Source of the DNA: CBDFKB01 sp965248715
GTDB taxonomy: Bacteria > Pseudomonadota > Alphaproteobacteria > Rhizobiales > Rhizobiaceae
DNA length: 64,000 nt
Direction: 5' to 3'
Assembly: GCA_965248715.1 (NCBI GenBank)
Contig: CBDFKB010000008.1
Span: 124,001-188,000, forward strand
Translations under genes and position numbers: made by a program
Shown here: piece after piece, positions 1-7,585 of the stretch
Layout: each line of letters begins with the position of its first letter
Numbering within the stretch: position 1 is the stretch's first letter
The notes under the pieces: model-generated
What the model was told of the DNA's origin: nothing
The model's database searches: none
The model's input: only the letters and a program-made list of their open reading frames with translations

Positions 1-339
1 AACCCTCGGGAAAATTGTGAAATATGACACCAAGCCTGGCGAAATTTTGGCCGAAATGGATCGATCTTGCTCAATACGGGATCAAGCAAGTGAGCAAAAA
101 ATCGTGCTATTAGACGGCGGAATATTGCCAGCGGTCAATTGAGCCACGCCAGCGCCACAACCATAATTGTCCACAGGCTCTAGAATGGGCCACCGGCGAA
201 ATTAATGCAGCCTGGCATTTTGGCATCCCATGCGCCGCGCGCCGCTTGTTTGGCTTGCCATACCAGCCCGTCGATTTTCAGCGTTCACTGGAAGCGCTGG
301 CAACAGCATTGGCCAATAGGTGCCCATTCGATCAGAATT
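1..339. other. Stretch without a recognised gene
   Basis: No gene is recognised here. One plus-strand frame is open from about 112 to 395 without an ATG and runs into the 3' end of the neighbouring minus-strand gene. It reads as plausible protein but has no visible start or ribosome binding site, so it is left uncalled. No RNA gene or strong terminator was seen. Confidence 0.4.
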
Positions 340-1092
340 TTACGCCGCGCGTGAGATTGCCTTGTGCGCGGCGTTTACCGCCGCGATTTGGCGTTCGATA
401 TTGATGTCGATGATTGAAGTGATTTCCAAATTACGGTCTTCATAGACGTCGACGCCAGGGTGGGTGCGCCGCCAGTCATCGATTTTTTGGTCGCGCGCGA
501 AAAGCAACGCCTCGATTTGCGGGCGAAATAAGGCCAAAAGGCTACTTAGCACCCGGTTGGTGGCGAGACATGGATAGGACAGTTCGATATCGAACCGGTC
601 CAGAATGCGCATCACGTCACAAGCGCGATAAAATGTTTCGTCGGTTACCCAGCGATTGGTGGTGAAAAGCCCAGTTGGATATCCCGGTCCGTCCATCGAG
701 ACTGCAACAAAATGGGTAATCGCATCCTTGCCTGTAGGCCGTTTGGCCTTGCCCTTATAAGGCGCCGGATGGCAGTTGTGTGGCATGCCGGCGGCGCGCA
801 GGAAAGTATGGAAGTGCCCATGCTCGCCGCTTTCTGGCCTATGGGCATGATAATAATATTGCGCGTGGGAATGGGAATCGTAGATGTCGCCTTTGGGGTA
901 ATGATTGTTTTCGAAAAACTTGCCCTGGTTCGCCAGGCAATTCCCAACTATGTTTTGCCCGCTCTTTTTGAGGATCCGTAGATTGTCGGTGACAATTTTG
1001 CCGGCATGGGTCAATTTTTCCAGCCGCTCGTGGTCATATTGGGCCAGTGCGGCCTCATTATTGAATAATGTAGGGTTTACTTTCTCAGACAT
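340..1092 (-). CDS. Conserved hypothetical protein, DUF6969-like
   Basis: A 250-residue cytoplasmic protein with no signal peptide or membrane segment. Visible landmarks are a histidine- and tyrosine-rich stretch at about residues 74-96 (motif YYYHAHR), a FTTNRWVTDETFY motif in the middle and RPQIEALLFARD near the C-terminus. From memory this pattern matches the uncharacterised alphaproteobacterial family DUF6969; I could not verify it by search. I chose the ATG at 1092 (MSEKVNP) because the further upstream in-frame sequence looks non-coding. No function is known. The clustered histidines could bind a metal, which is inference. It stands alone, separated from the next gene by an R1 hairpin repeat. 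Confidence 0.75.
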   Translation of the reverse strand: MSEKVNPTLFNNEAALAQYDHERLEKLTHAGKIVTDNLRILKKSGQNIVGNCLANQGKFFENNHYPKGDIYDSHSHAQYYYHAHRPESGEHGHFHTFLRAAGMPHNCHPAPYKGKAKRPTGKDAITHFVAVSMDGPGYPTGLFTTNRWVTDETFYRACDVMRILDRFDIELSYPCLATNRVLSSLLALFRPQIEALLFARDQKIDDWRRTHPGVDVYEDRNLEITSIIDINIERQIAAVNAAHKAISRAA

Positions 1093-1195
1093 GTTGTTCT
1101 CGCGTGCTATTCTACGTTGCGTTGATATCATCGCCACTGATGATATTGAAACCACTCGGTCAAAATGGCTTCACAATTATGAATCTCAACAGACC

Positions 1196-1302
1196 CTAGC
1201 GCTTGTCACGAAGCGTTGGATTCGCTTCGTTGCGCTATCTCTTTGTTTATGCGTGTCATTTTTTCCAAAACCGGTATCCACTTTTGGGTGACACGCGCTA
1301 GG
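1196..1302 (-). repeat. R1 two-hairpin repeat, copy A
   Basis: About 106 bp, reading on the minus strand. The first hairpin has arms GCGTGTCACCCAAAA / TTTTGG..TGACACGC around a central ACCGG. The second runs from TAGCGC to GCGCTA and contains inner arms ACGAAGCG / CGCTTCGT. Near-identical copies lie at 14202, 14304 and 58089. It sits between two minus-strand genes and could act as a transcript-end structure. Confidence 0.85.
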
Positions 1303-1322
1303 TTCACAGGGCAAATTGTCCC

Positions 1323-2210
1323 TCACATTTCGCAGGTATCGCTGACCAAGCGAAACCCAACCAATATGTGCTTGATCCGGTCCGGACGGCCGTGCCGTGC
1401 GGCCGCTCGGCACACGCCGCAGCCCTTGTCGTCCCACGAGCCGCCCCGCACCAGGTGCCTACCCTTGCCGGCCGGTTCTGAGGTCCATTCAAAAACCTGA
1501 CCGGCCCCGTCCAGCACCCCAAACGGGCTGGCGCCTTGCGGAAAACTGCCGACCGGGACCGTATCAAACGGACCGGCGTCATGGCTGTTAAGGTGGTCTG
1601 GTTCATAAATATTGCCCCACGGAAACCAGCCGCCTGTGGTGCCACGCATGGCCTTTTCCCATTGGTGGCCGCTCGGCAACCGCAATGAACGCCCGGTAAT
1701 TTCGCTCAGCCATTGCGCGTAGGCGGTCGCATCGTCGTGAGATACCATTACCACCGGGTGGCGTTCGCGGCCATCGGCAAAGTCTCCATCCTTCCAGGCG
1801 TGGCGCAGGGTGCGCTGAAAAGGATGGATCAACTTATAACCGCGCCATTCCTCGCGGGTGACCATTGGCGGGCTGTGGCCGGTCAAGGTGACAAAGCGGC
1901 GGTAGTCGCGATTGCTTACCGGCACTTTCATGATGCAGTAAGCATCGAGCGTAACTGTGGTTTGCGCCGGCTCGCGGTCGTACCAACCCCATTGCCGGGT
2001 CTTGGAATGGCCATAGGCTGCCTCGTCGAGCTTATAGGCCGCCTCGCGCTCTTGCGCCGAAGAACCAGCAAGAAACGGCCCGGCAGCTATTTCGACCATT
2101 TCTGGCGCTGCTTTGACCGAAGGTCCCATGGCGGCCGCAAAATTTGTGGCCGACAATAAGGTGAATGCGGAAATTGCCGCCAATAAACGCCAAAGGGGGA
2201 GCCTGATCAT
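1323..2210 (-). CDS. Secreted formylglycine-generating-enzyme-like (SUMF1 domain) protein
   Basis: A 295-residue protein with an N-terminal signal peptide (hydrophobic to about residue 27, ending in AAA). The remainder is an FGE-sulfatase/SUMF1 fold, shown by VPVSNRDYRRF, VSHDDATAYAQWL, RLPSGHQWEKAM, FEWTSEP, VRGGSW and the terminal VGFRLV. True formylglycine-generating enzymes use two active-site cysteines after the GGSW motif. Here there are two cysteines in KGCGVCRAAAR with a shorter spacing, so sulfatase activation cannot be assumed. Many members of this fold serve other oxidative or binding roles. It overlaps the upstream YHS gene by 4 bp (ATGA), so the two exported proteins are translationally coupled and probably work together. 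Confidence 0.85.
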   Translation of the reverse strand: MIRLPLWRLLAAISAFTLLSATNFAAAMGPSVKAAPEMVEIAAGPFLAGSSAQEREAAYKLDEAAYGHSKTRQWGWYDREPAQTTVTLDAYCIMKVPVSNRDYRRFVTLTGHSPPMVTREEWRGYKLIHPFQRTLRHAWKDGDFADGRERHPVVMVSHDDATAYAQWLSEITGRSLRLPSGHQWEKAMRGTTGGWFPWGNIYEPDHLNSHDAGPFDTVPVGSFPQGASPFGVLDGAGQVFEWTSEPAGKGRHLVRGGSWDDKGCGVCRAAARHGRPDRIKHILVGFRLVSDTCEM

Positions 2211-2662
2211 CGGCTAAGATTTGGCCAGTTACGATTGGCCTTGACGATATAGCTGGTGATATCGTTTTCCCAACGCCTTTGAATGCCGGCGTTGAGGTTC
2301 AGATATAGTTTGCCTTTGACGATGCGGAACTTGTCGATCTCGACCGGTGCCTTGGCGCCGACGGCCACCCCATAGGCGCAATAACCGCCATAAGCGGGCA
2401 TATACTTATCCGGATTGGCGTCGAACAGCGCCTTGTGTTCGGTCGATGAAAACCGGTAAACCGCGCCGTTATGCTCTGAAATAAGATCCGGCTGCCCCCT
2501 GGTCGGGGCTCCCAAGGTGAAATAGGCAACAGGATCATATCCCTGCAGCGCCAATCCGTTCTTGTCGATATTGATCGCCGCACCGAACGCTGCGGACGTC
2601 GTCAGCAGAATTGACAAAGCAAAACCGACCACGGCGGACAACAAAGCTCTCAGCAACATCAT
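2207..2662 (-). CDS. Exported YHS domain-containing protein
   Basis: 151 residues. A signal peptide (MMLLRALLSAVVGFALSILL.., cleaved near residue 27) precedes a YHS-type domain with GYDPVAYFTLG, YRFSSTEHKALFDANPDKY and GGYCAYGVA. Such proteins are common in alphaproteobacteria as small periplasmic proteins. The YHS motif is often associated with metal-handling proteins, but the function of this class is not established. It is the first gene of a two-gene operon with the SUMF1-like gene, whose start overlaps its stop. The role is unknown; the pairing suggests a shared extracytoplasmic redox or metal-related task (inference). Confidence 0.85.
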   Translation of the reverse strand: MMLLRALLSAVVGFALSILLTTSAAFGAAINIDKNGLALQGYDPVAYFTLGAPTRGQPDLISEHNGAVYRFSSTEHKALFDANPDKYMPAYGGYCAYGVAVGAKAPVEIDKFRIVKGKLYLNLNAGIQRRWENDITSYIVKANRNWPNLSR

Positions 2663-3278
2663 TTAACCTCCAAATCGGTGATGATTGCAATTATATCGTT
2701 CAGTTGTTGCCAATTCCAATTCACGGATCTTCGCCCTGGTTCACACTCGCGTCATTTGCGACTGGCATCCAAAGTTTTGCTGGCAATGACCGAAAAATCA
2801 GAAATCAGTATGCCAGGGCGGTTGCGGCAGCGTGCAAGTGCTTGAATTCAAATATTAGCGTCCCATCGCAGCACTTTGATTTGCAAATCATGGAATTAAA
2901 AATCTACTAGCAAAATATTGAATCCAATGAAGTTTCCGGGTTTGACTTTTGACAAGGGATGAAGCCGAAAGTGGGGCTCAAATGTCAAATTCACTTTACT
3001 GGCGAGCGCTAACGGTTGCCGGTGCCGGTGGTTGGCAAGACAAGGTGATTGCAGTTGGCCAAGCAAAGTGCTAGGCCGCGCGACGGATTGACCGGTTGCA
3101 GGCGCTAATAAAGATTGACGGACCGTTTGCGCCTTGCGGTCAAGCAATTTCCTTGATGGGAACCTTCGATCTCCCCATACCCGCCAACCGGGTAGCGCCG
3201 CGCCATCGCCAACCGCGCGGCAGGACCTTGAGGGTTCGAAACGACATGCCAACGGGCAGGACCACGGACCAGAAAACC
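2663..3278. other. Divergent intergenic region upstream of tig
   Basis: This 616-bp gap separates the divergent YHS operon and tig and must hold both promoters. It contains the R2 copy at 2833-3002. I could not pick out convincing -35/-10 boxes. In-frame ATG codons upstream of the chosen tig start exist from 3096 onward but encode sequence unlike trigger factor. Confidence 0.5.
2833..3002 (-). repeat. R2 two-hairpin element, copy 1 (diverged)
   Basis: Read on the minus strand this 170-bp stretch aligns along its full length with 61506-61696. Shared blocks, in order, are GAATTTGACATTTG, CTTGTCAAA, GATTCAATAT, TTGCTAGT, ATTTGCAAA and GGGACG. The hairpin arms are more decayed here than in the other copies. 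It fills most of the gap between the YHS gene and tig. Confidence 0.7.
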
Positions 3279-4619
3279 ATGCAGGTAACCGAAGCGGTAA
3301 ACCAAGGCCTAAAACGCGAACTGAAAATTGTTGTGACGGCCGAAGATATGGGCGAGCGGCTCAACAAGCGCCTGGACGAACTCAAGGGCCAGATGCGGCT
3401 CAACGGTTTTCGGCCCGGTAAAGTGCCGAAATCGCATATCAAAAAAGTGTATGGCAAATCGGTAATGGCCGAGATTGTCAACGACATCATCTCCAACTCC
3501 ACCAAGGACGTATTGCAGGAGCGCGAAGAGACGCCGGCCATGCAGCCAGAAGTTTCGATGACTGAGGACAAGGCCGAGGCCGAGAAGGTTTTGGTCGGCA
3601 TCGCAGATTTTGAATTTTCGCTGACCTATGAAGTGATGCCGGAAATCAGCCTGCCGGACCTCGATAAACTCAAGATCGAACGGCCGGTGGTCGAGGTCGA
3701 AGATGCTGAAGTTGAGGAGCAGGTTGCCACGATCGCCGAAAGCGCCAGAACTTACACCGCGAAAAAAGGCAAGGCAAAAGACGGCGACCAATTGACGATC
3801 GCCTATGCCGGCAAGGTCGACGGCGAGGTATTTGAGGGCGGAGCTGATGACGACACTCGCCTGGTACTTGGCTCAAACACCTTCATCCCTGGCTTCGAGG
3901 GTCAGTTGGTTGGCAAAAAAGCCGACGACAAGACCGTAGTCAAAGTCACCTTTCCTAAGGATTATGGCGCTGAACATCTGGCTGGCAAGGAGGCCGAGTT
4001 CGATGTCACAGTCAAAGAAGTCGGTTCGCCTGATGCGATTAAGATCGATGATGATCTGGCCAAGAAACTAGGCCTGGAGTCAGCTGAGAAGCTGCGCGAA
4101 GCGGTGCTCGGCCAGATCGAAAGCCGTTACGGCTCGTTTACCCGGGCAAAAATCAAACGCCAAATCCTCGACCAACTCGACGAGCAGACCAATATGGAGT
4201 TGCCGGAAAAAATGGTCGAACAGGAATTTGACAATATCTGGAACCAGATGACCCAGGAACTGGAGCGCACCGAAAAAACCTTCGCTGATGAAGATACCAC
4301 CGAGGAAGCAGCGCGCGAGGAGTACAAATCGCTGGCGGAACGGCGGGTTCGGCTGGGCCTGACAATGGCGAAAATCGGTGAAAGCGCTTCGGTGACGGTT
4401 ACTGAAGAAGAAATGCAGCGCGCATTGTATGATCAAATGCGCCAACATCCAGGCCAGGAACAAATGGTGATGGACTATTTCCGCAATAATCCGGATGCCA
4501 TGGCTGGAATTCGTGCGCCACTCTATGAAGAAAAGGTCGTCGACCATATTGTCGAAATGGCCGAGGTAACCGACAAAACGGTAACCGCCGAAGAGCTGAT
4601 GAAGGAAGACGAGGGCTGA
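3279..4619 (+). CDS. tig: Trigger factor
   Basis: 446 residues, the usual family length. Trigger factor is the ribosome-docked chaperone and peptidyl-prolyl isomerase that receives nascent chains at the exit tunnel. The N-terminal ribosome-binding signature GFRPGKVPKSHIKKVYG is at about residues 43-59. A FKBP-like isomerase domain follows (about 160-245, with FEGGADDDTRLVLGSNTFIPGFE), then the helical chaperone arms. The ATG at 3279 (MQVTEAVNQGLKREL) gives the canonical N-terminus. An alternative in-frame ATG at 3246 is possible but would add unusual residues. It heads the classic tig-clpP-clpX-lon-hupB cluster, all on the plus strand. Confidence 0.95.
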   Translation: MQVTEAVNQGLKRELKIVVTAEDMGERLNKRLDELKGQMRLNGFRPGKVPKSHIKKVYGKSVMAEIVNDIISNSTKDVLQEREETPAMQPEVSMTEDKAEAEKVLVGIADFEFSLTYEVMPEISLPDLDKLKIERPVVEVEDAEVEEQVATIAESARTYTAKKGKAKDGDQLTIAYAGKVDGEVFEGGADDDTRLVLGSNTFIPGFEGQLVGKKADDKTVVKVTFPKDYGAEHLAGKEAEFDVTVKEVGSPDAIKIDDDLAKKLGLESAEKLREAVLGQIESRYGSFTRAKIKRQILDQLDEQTNMELPEKMVEQEFDNIWNQMTQELERTEKTFADEDTTEEAAREEYKSLAERRVRLGLTMAKIGESASVTVTEEEMQRALYDQMRQHPGQEQMVMDYFRNNPDAMAGIRAPLYEEKVVDHIVEMAEVTDKTVTAEELMKEDEG

Positions 4620-4830
4620 TACAAAAGGAACTGGATATTGGCCGAATTATACCACTTGTCCAGGTTGCTGTAGGCTGAGATTGCTGCGTAAAGCGGCCAC
4701 CCGATTTTACCATTTGACTTTGTTGGGGGCCGCTTGTGGTGGCCTGGCACCATGGCGCTTTATCCTGGTCGCCAGCAGACAAAATAGCCGTGCTCAATTG
4801 GGTCCATGTACAGTTCCTTTGGTATGACCA
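4619..4830. repeat. R3 repeat unit with inverted ends (MITE-like)
   Basis: The left end (TGATACAAAAGGAACTGGAT, from 4618) and the right end (AGTTCCTTTGGTAT, to about 4825) are inverted copies of the R3 motif ATACCAAAGGAACTG, about 205 bp apart. Inside is a further inverted pair, AAGCGGCC (about 4690) and GGCCGCTT (about 4728). The internal sequence resembles the R3 locus at 16175. It lies immediately after the tig stop codon. No coding capacity. Confidence 0.6.
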
Positions 4831-5082
4831 GTTCCCAGCTAACCCACATACCTGTCACCACCTTGGCTATTTTGCGATCTGTCAGCAAAGATTGTGGCGA
4901 TCACCGGCGCTTAACCAAATCAAATCACGCCGGGTTAACTGCATCTTTAATGCGCGGTCGCAATACCCTATCTTTGCGAGCACTCAGGGATTCGCTATCT
5001 ATTGGCGGATCTCGCCAAATATAACCAAACCTGCCCTCGTGTCGGCAATACCGACATTCTCCTCCAATTCGGAACCTGTTTG
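4831..5082. other. Intergenic leader of clpP
   Basis: Between the R3 unit and clpP I see no tRNA or other gene. An in-frame ATG at 5002 would extend ClpP by 27 residues that do not resemble the family. The region presumably holds the clpP promoter, but no clear boxes were identified. Confidence 0.4.
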
Positions 5083-5703
5083 ATGAAAGATCCTGTCGAT
5101 ACCTACATGAACCTCGTGCCGATGGTGGTCGAACAGACCAATCGCGGCGAACGCGCTTACGACATATTTTCCCGCCTGCTGAAGGAGCGGATCATCTTCA
5201 TTACCGGAGGGATCGAGGATACTTTAGCGTCGCTGGTGTGCGCGCAATTATTGTATCTGGAGGCCGAGAACCCGAAAAAAGAAATCAATATCTATATCAA
5301 CTCGCCCGGCGGCATCGTCACTTCGGGCATGGCGATTTACGATACCATGCAGTTCATCCGGCCAACGGTGTCGACGCTTTGCATCGGCCAAGCGGCGTCG
5401 ATGGGCTCGTTGCTATTGTGTGCTGGCGCTGCCGATATGCGTTTTGCGGTGCCCAACGCACGCATCATGGTTCATCAGCCTTCCGGCGGTTTCCAGGGCC
5501 AGGCCTCGGATATTCAGCGCCATGCCGAGGATATCATGAAGATGAAGCGCCGGCTCAATGACATTTATGTCAAGCATACCGGCAAGGATTACGACACGAT
5601 TGAAGAAACCCTCGACCGGGATTTCTTCATGGACGCGCAAGAAGCGCGCGAATTCGGCATCATCGACCAGGTGATTGAAAAACGCGAAGCGGACACCAAA
5701 TAA
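5083..5703 (+). CDS. clpP: ATP-dependent Clp protease proteolytic subunit ClpP
   Basis: 206 residues. ClpP forms the double-heptamer serine protease chamber fed by ClpX or ClpA. The catalytic serine lies in GQAASMGSLLL (about residue 100), the histidine in MVHQPSGGFQGQ and the aspartate near the HTGKDYDTIEETLDRDFFM segment. MKDPVDTYMNLVPMVVEQT is the typical alphaproteobacterial N-terminus, which fixes the start at 5083. clpX follows after 311 bp, so it probably has its own promoter. Confidence 0.96.
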   Translation: MKDPVDTYMNLVPMVVEQTNRGERAYDIFSRLLKERIIFITGGIEDTLASLVCAQLLYLEAENPKKEINIYINSPGGIVTSGMAIYDTMQFIRPTVSTLCIGQAASMGSLLLCAGAADMRFAVPNARIMVHQPSGGFQGQASDIQRHAEDIMKMKRRLNDIYVKHTGKDYDTIEETLDRDFFMDAQEAREFGIIDQVIEKREADTK

Positions 5704-6014
5704 TCACGGTTCGCGTAGTGTTGCCGCCGCTGGATTACGGTGAAAACCCGACAATTTTGCCATGGTGGAGAAAAATCATGCGCTGGCGCAGCGTTTGTGG
5801 CGTTAAGCTAATGTTGATTTTCCGCAGGCTACAATGTCAATTCGAACGGATTCGTCTTGATATTGGCTGGCAAGGGTGTTTGTATTTTTGTCAACCGCGA
5901 CGGGTTGCTTTTGATGCGCTCGATGGCAAAACGGACCGTCAAGCTGGCGCCGGTCGGCGCTCACTGTAACAAGATGCCTGTACGAAGTAGCAAGAGGCCG
6001 ACAAGGACTATTCA
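5704..6014. other. clpP-clpX intergenic region
   Basis: A 311-bp gap with no gene, repeat-family copy or clear terminator that I could identify. It probably carries the clpX promoter. Confidence 0.4.
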
Positions 6015-7280
6015 ATGAGCAAGATTACCAACAGCGGTGATTCCAAGAATACGCTCTACTGTTCGTTTTGCGGCAAGAGTCAGCACGAAGTCCGCAAGCT
6101 GATTGCTGGGCCGACCGTTTTTATCTGCGACGAGTGTGTGGAACTGTGCATGGACATTATCCGCGAGGAAAACAAATCCTCGATGGTAAAGTCGGAAGAT
6201 GGCACGCCGACCCCGCAGGAAATCATCGGTGTGCTCGACGATTACGTGATCGGTCAGCCGTACGCCAAACGGGTACTTTCGGTCGCTGTGCACAACCATT
6301 ACAAACGGCTGAACCACGCCGCCAAGAACGGCGATACCGAACTGCAAAAATCCAACATCATGCTGATTGGCCCGACCGGTTGCGGGAAAACCTTGCTTGC
6401 GCAAACCTTAGCTCGGATATTGGACGTGCCGTTCACCATGGCCGACGCGACCACGCTGACCGAAGCTGGTTATGTCGGGGAAGATGTGGAAAACATCATT
6501 CTAAAATTACTGCAATCGGCCGATTACAATGTGGAACGCGCGCAACGCGGCATCGTCTATATTGATGAGGTGGATAAAATTTCGCGCAAAGCCGACAATC
6601 CCTCGATCACCCGCGATGTGTCGGGCGAGGGGGTGCAGCAGGCGCTGTTGAAAATTATGGAAGGCACGGTCGCAAGCGTGCCACCACAAGGTGGTCGTAA
6701 ACATCCGCAGCAGGAATTCCTGCAAGTCGATACCACCAATATCCTGTTTATTTGCGGTGGTGCGTTCGCCGGCCTCGACAAGATTATTTCCGATCGTGGC
6801 CGCAGCACCTCGATCGGCTTCGGTGCTGATGTGGCCTCTCCCGAAGACCGCGATAGCGGTGAATTGTTCCGCATGCTGGAACCCGAAGATCTGCTCAAAT
6901 TCGGACTAATCCCAGAATTTGTCGGCCGGGTGCCGGTATTGGCGACCTTGGAAGATCTCGACGAAGACGCGCTGATCCAAATCCTTTCCGAGCCAAAAAA
7001 TGCGCTTGTCAAACAGTATCAACAGTTGTTTGAGATGGAAAATGTCGAACTGGCCTTTCATGAGGATGCGTTAAGGGCGATTGCACGTCGCGCGATTGGC
7101 CGCAAAACCGGTGCGCGCGGACTGCGCTCGATCATGGAATCGATTTTGCTCGACACCATGTTCGACCTGCCGATTCTCGAGGGGGTCCAGGAAGTGGTAA
7201 TTTCCGAGGATGTGGTCAGCGGTAGCGCCCGCCCATTGTACATCTATTCGGACCGCGAATCCGGCGAAGCGACGGCCTAA
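6015..7280 (+). CDS. clpX: ATP-dependent Clp protease ATP-binding subunit ClpX
   Basis: 421 residues, full family length. ClpX is the AAA+ unfoldase that threads substrates into ClpP. The N-terminal C4 zinc-binding domain is intact (YCSFCGK at about 16-22 and FICDECVELC at about 36-45). The AAA+ module shows Walker A GPTGCGKT, Walker B IVYIDEVDKI and the sensor/arginine region ARRAIGRKTGARGLRS. It lies downstream of clpP and upstream of lon, as in most Hyphomicrobiales. Confidence 0.97.
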   Translation: MSKITNSGDSKNTLYCSFCGKSQHEVRKLIAGPTVFICDECVELCMDIIREENKSSMVKSEDGTPTPQEIIGVLDDYVIGQPYAKRVLSVAVHNHYKRLNHAAKNGDTELQKSNIMLIGPTGCGKTLLAQTLARILDVPFTMADATTLTEAGYVGEDVENIILKLLQSADYNVERAQRGIVYIDEVDKISRKADNPSITRDVSGEGVQQALLKIMEGTVASVPPQGGRKHPQQEFLQVDTTNILFICGGAFAGLDKIISDRGRSTSIGFGADVASPEDRDSGELFRMLEPEDLLKFGLIPEFVGRVPVLATLEDLDEDALIQILSEPKNALVKQYQQLFEMENVELAFHEDALRAIARRAIGRKTGARGLRSIMESILLDTMFDLPILEGVQEVVISEDVVSGSARPLYIYSDRESGEATA

Positions 7281-7585
7281 ACCTATGTTTTGGTAGCCTT
7301 TTTTGGATTAGAATACGGGCACTCGGGCCCAATTCGACAAGAATTGCGGCGGGTTTGCAATAATCTGTTTGCGGGGGGTGTGTTTTGCCGCTTGAAGCAT
7401 CGCCGGACCGGTCCCAAATAGGGTACAGTGAAAATCAGCGATTCTTGCGGCCCGCACGCCCGATCAGGCAGCAACAGGTTATTAGCGAATACATTCAAGT
7501 GGTTGCGCGCTCGGCTGCGATGCTAACCTAATTGTGCCAAAATCATCACCGGTCAGCGTGCCGCAGTACCGACAAAGGATACCCC
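7281..7585. other. clpX-lon intergenic region
   Basis: A 305-bp gap. Apart from the tentative heat-shock promoter there is nothing recognisable. An in-frame start at 7532 would lengthen Lon by 18 residues without a ribosome binding site. Confidence 0.4.
7391..7419 (+). promoter_or_regulatory. Possible sigma-32 heat-shock promoter for lon
   Basis: CTTGAA at 7391-7396 and CCCAAAT at 7413-7419 are 16 bp apart in the clpX-lon gap, about 170 bp upstream of the lon start. This loosely fits the heat-shock promoter pattern CTTGAA / CCCNATNT. lon is a classical heat-shock gene, but the match is imperfect and the call is tentative. Confidence 0.3.

Noticed and set aside
112..395. An open plus-strand frame with plausible protein-like content (EWATGEINAAWHFG)
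   Set aside because: No start codon or ribosome site, and its 3' part is antisense to a real gene. It could be a remnant but cannot be supported.
4831..5082. A tRNA between tig and clpP, as in many alphaproteobacteria
   Set aside because: No cloverleaf or conserved T-loop sequence could be found there.
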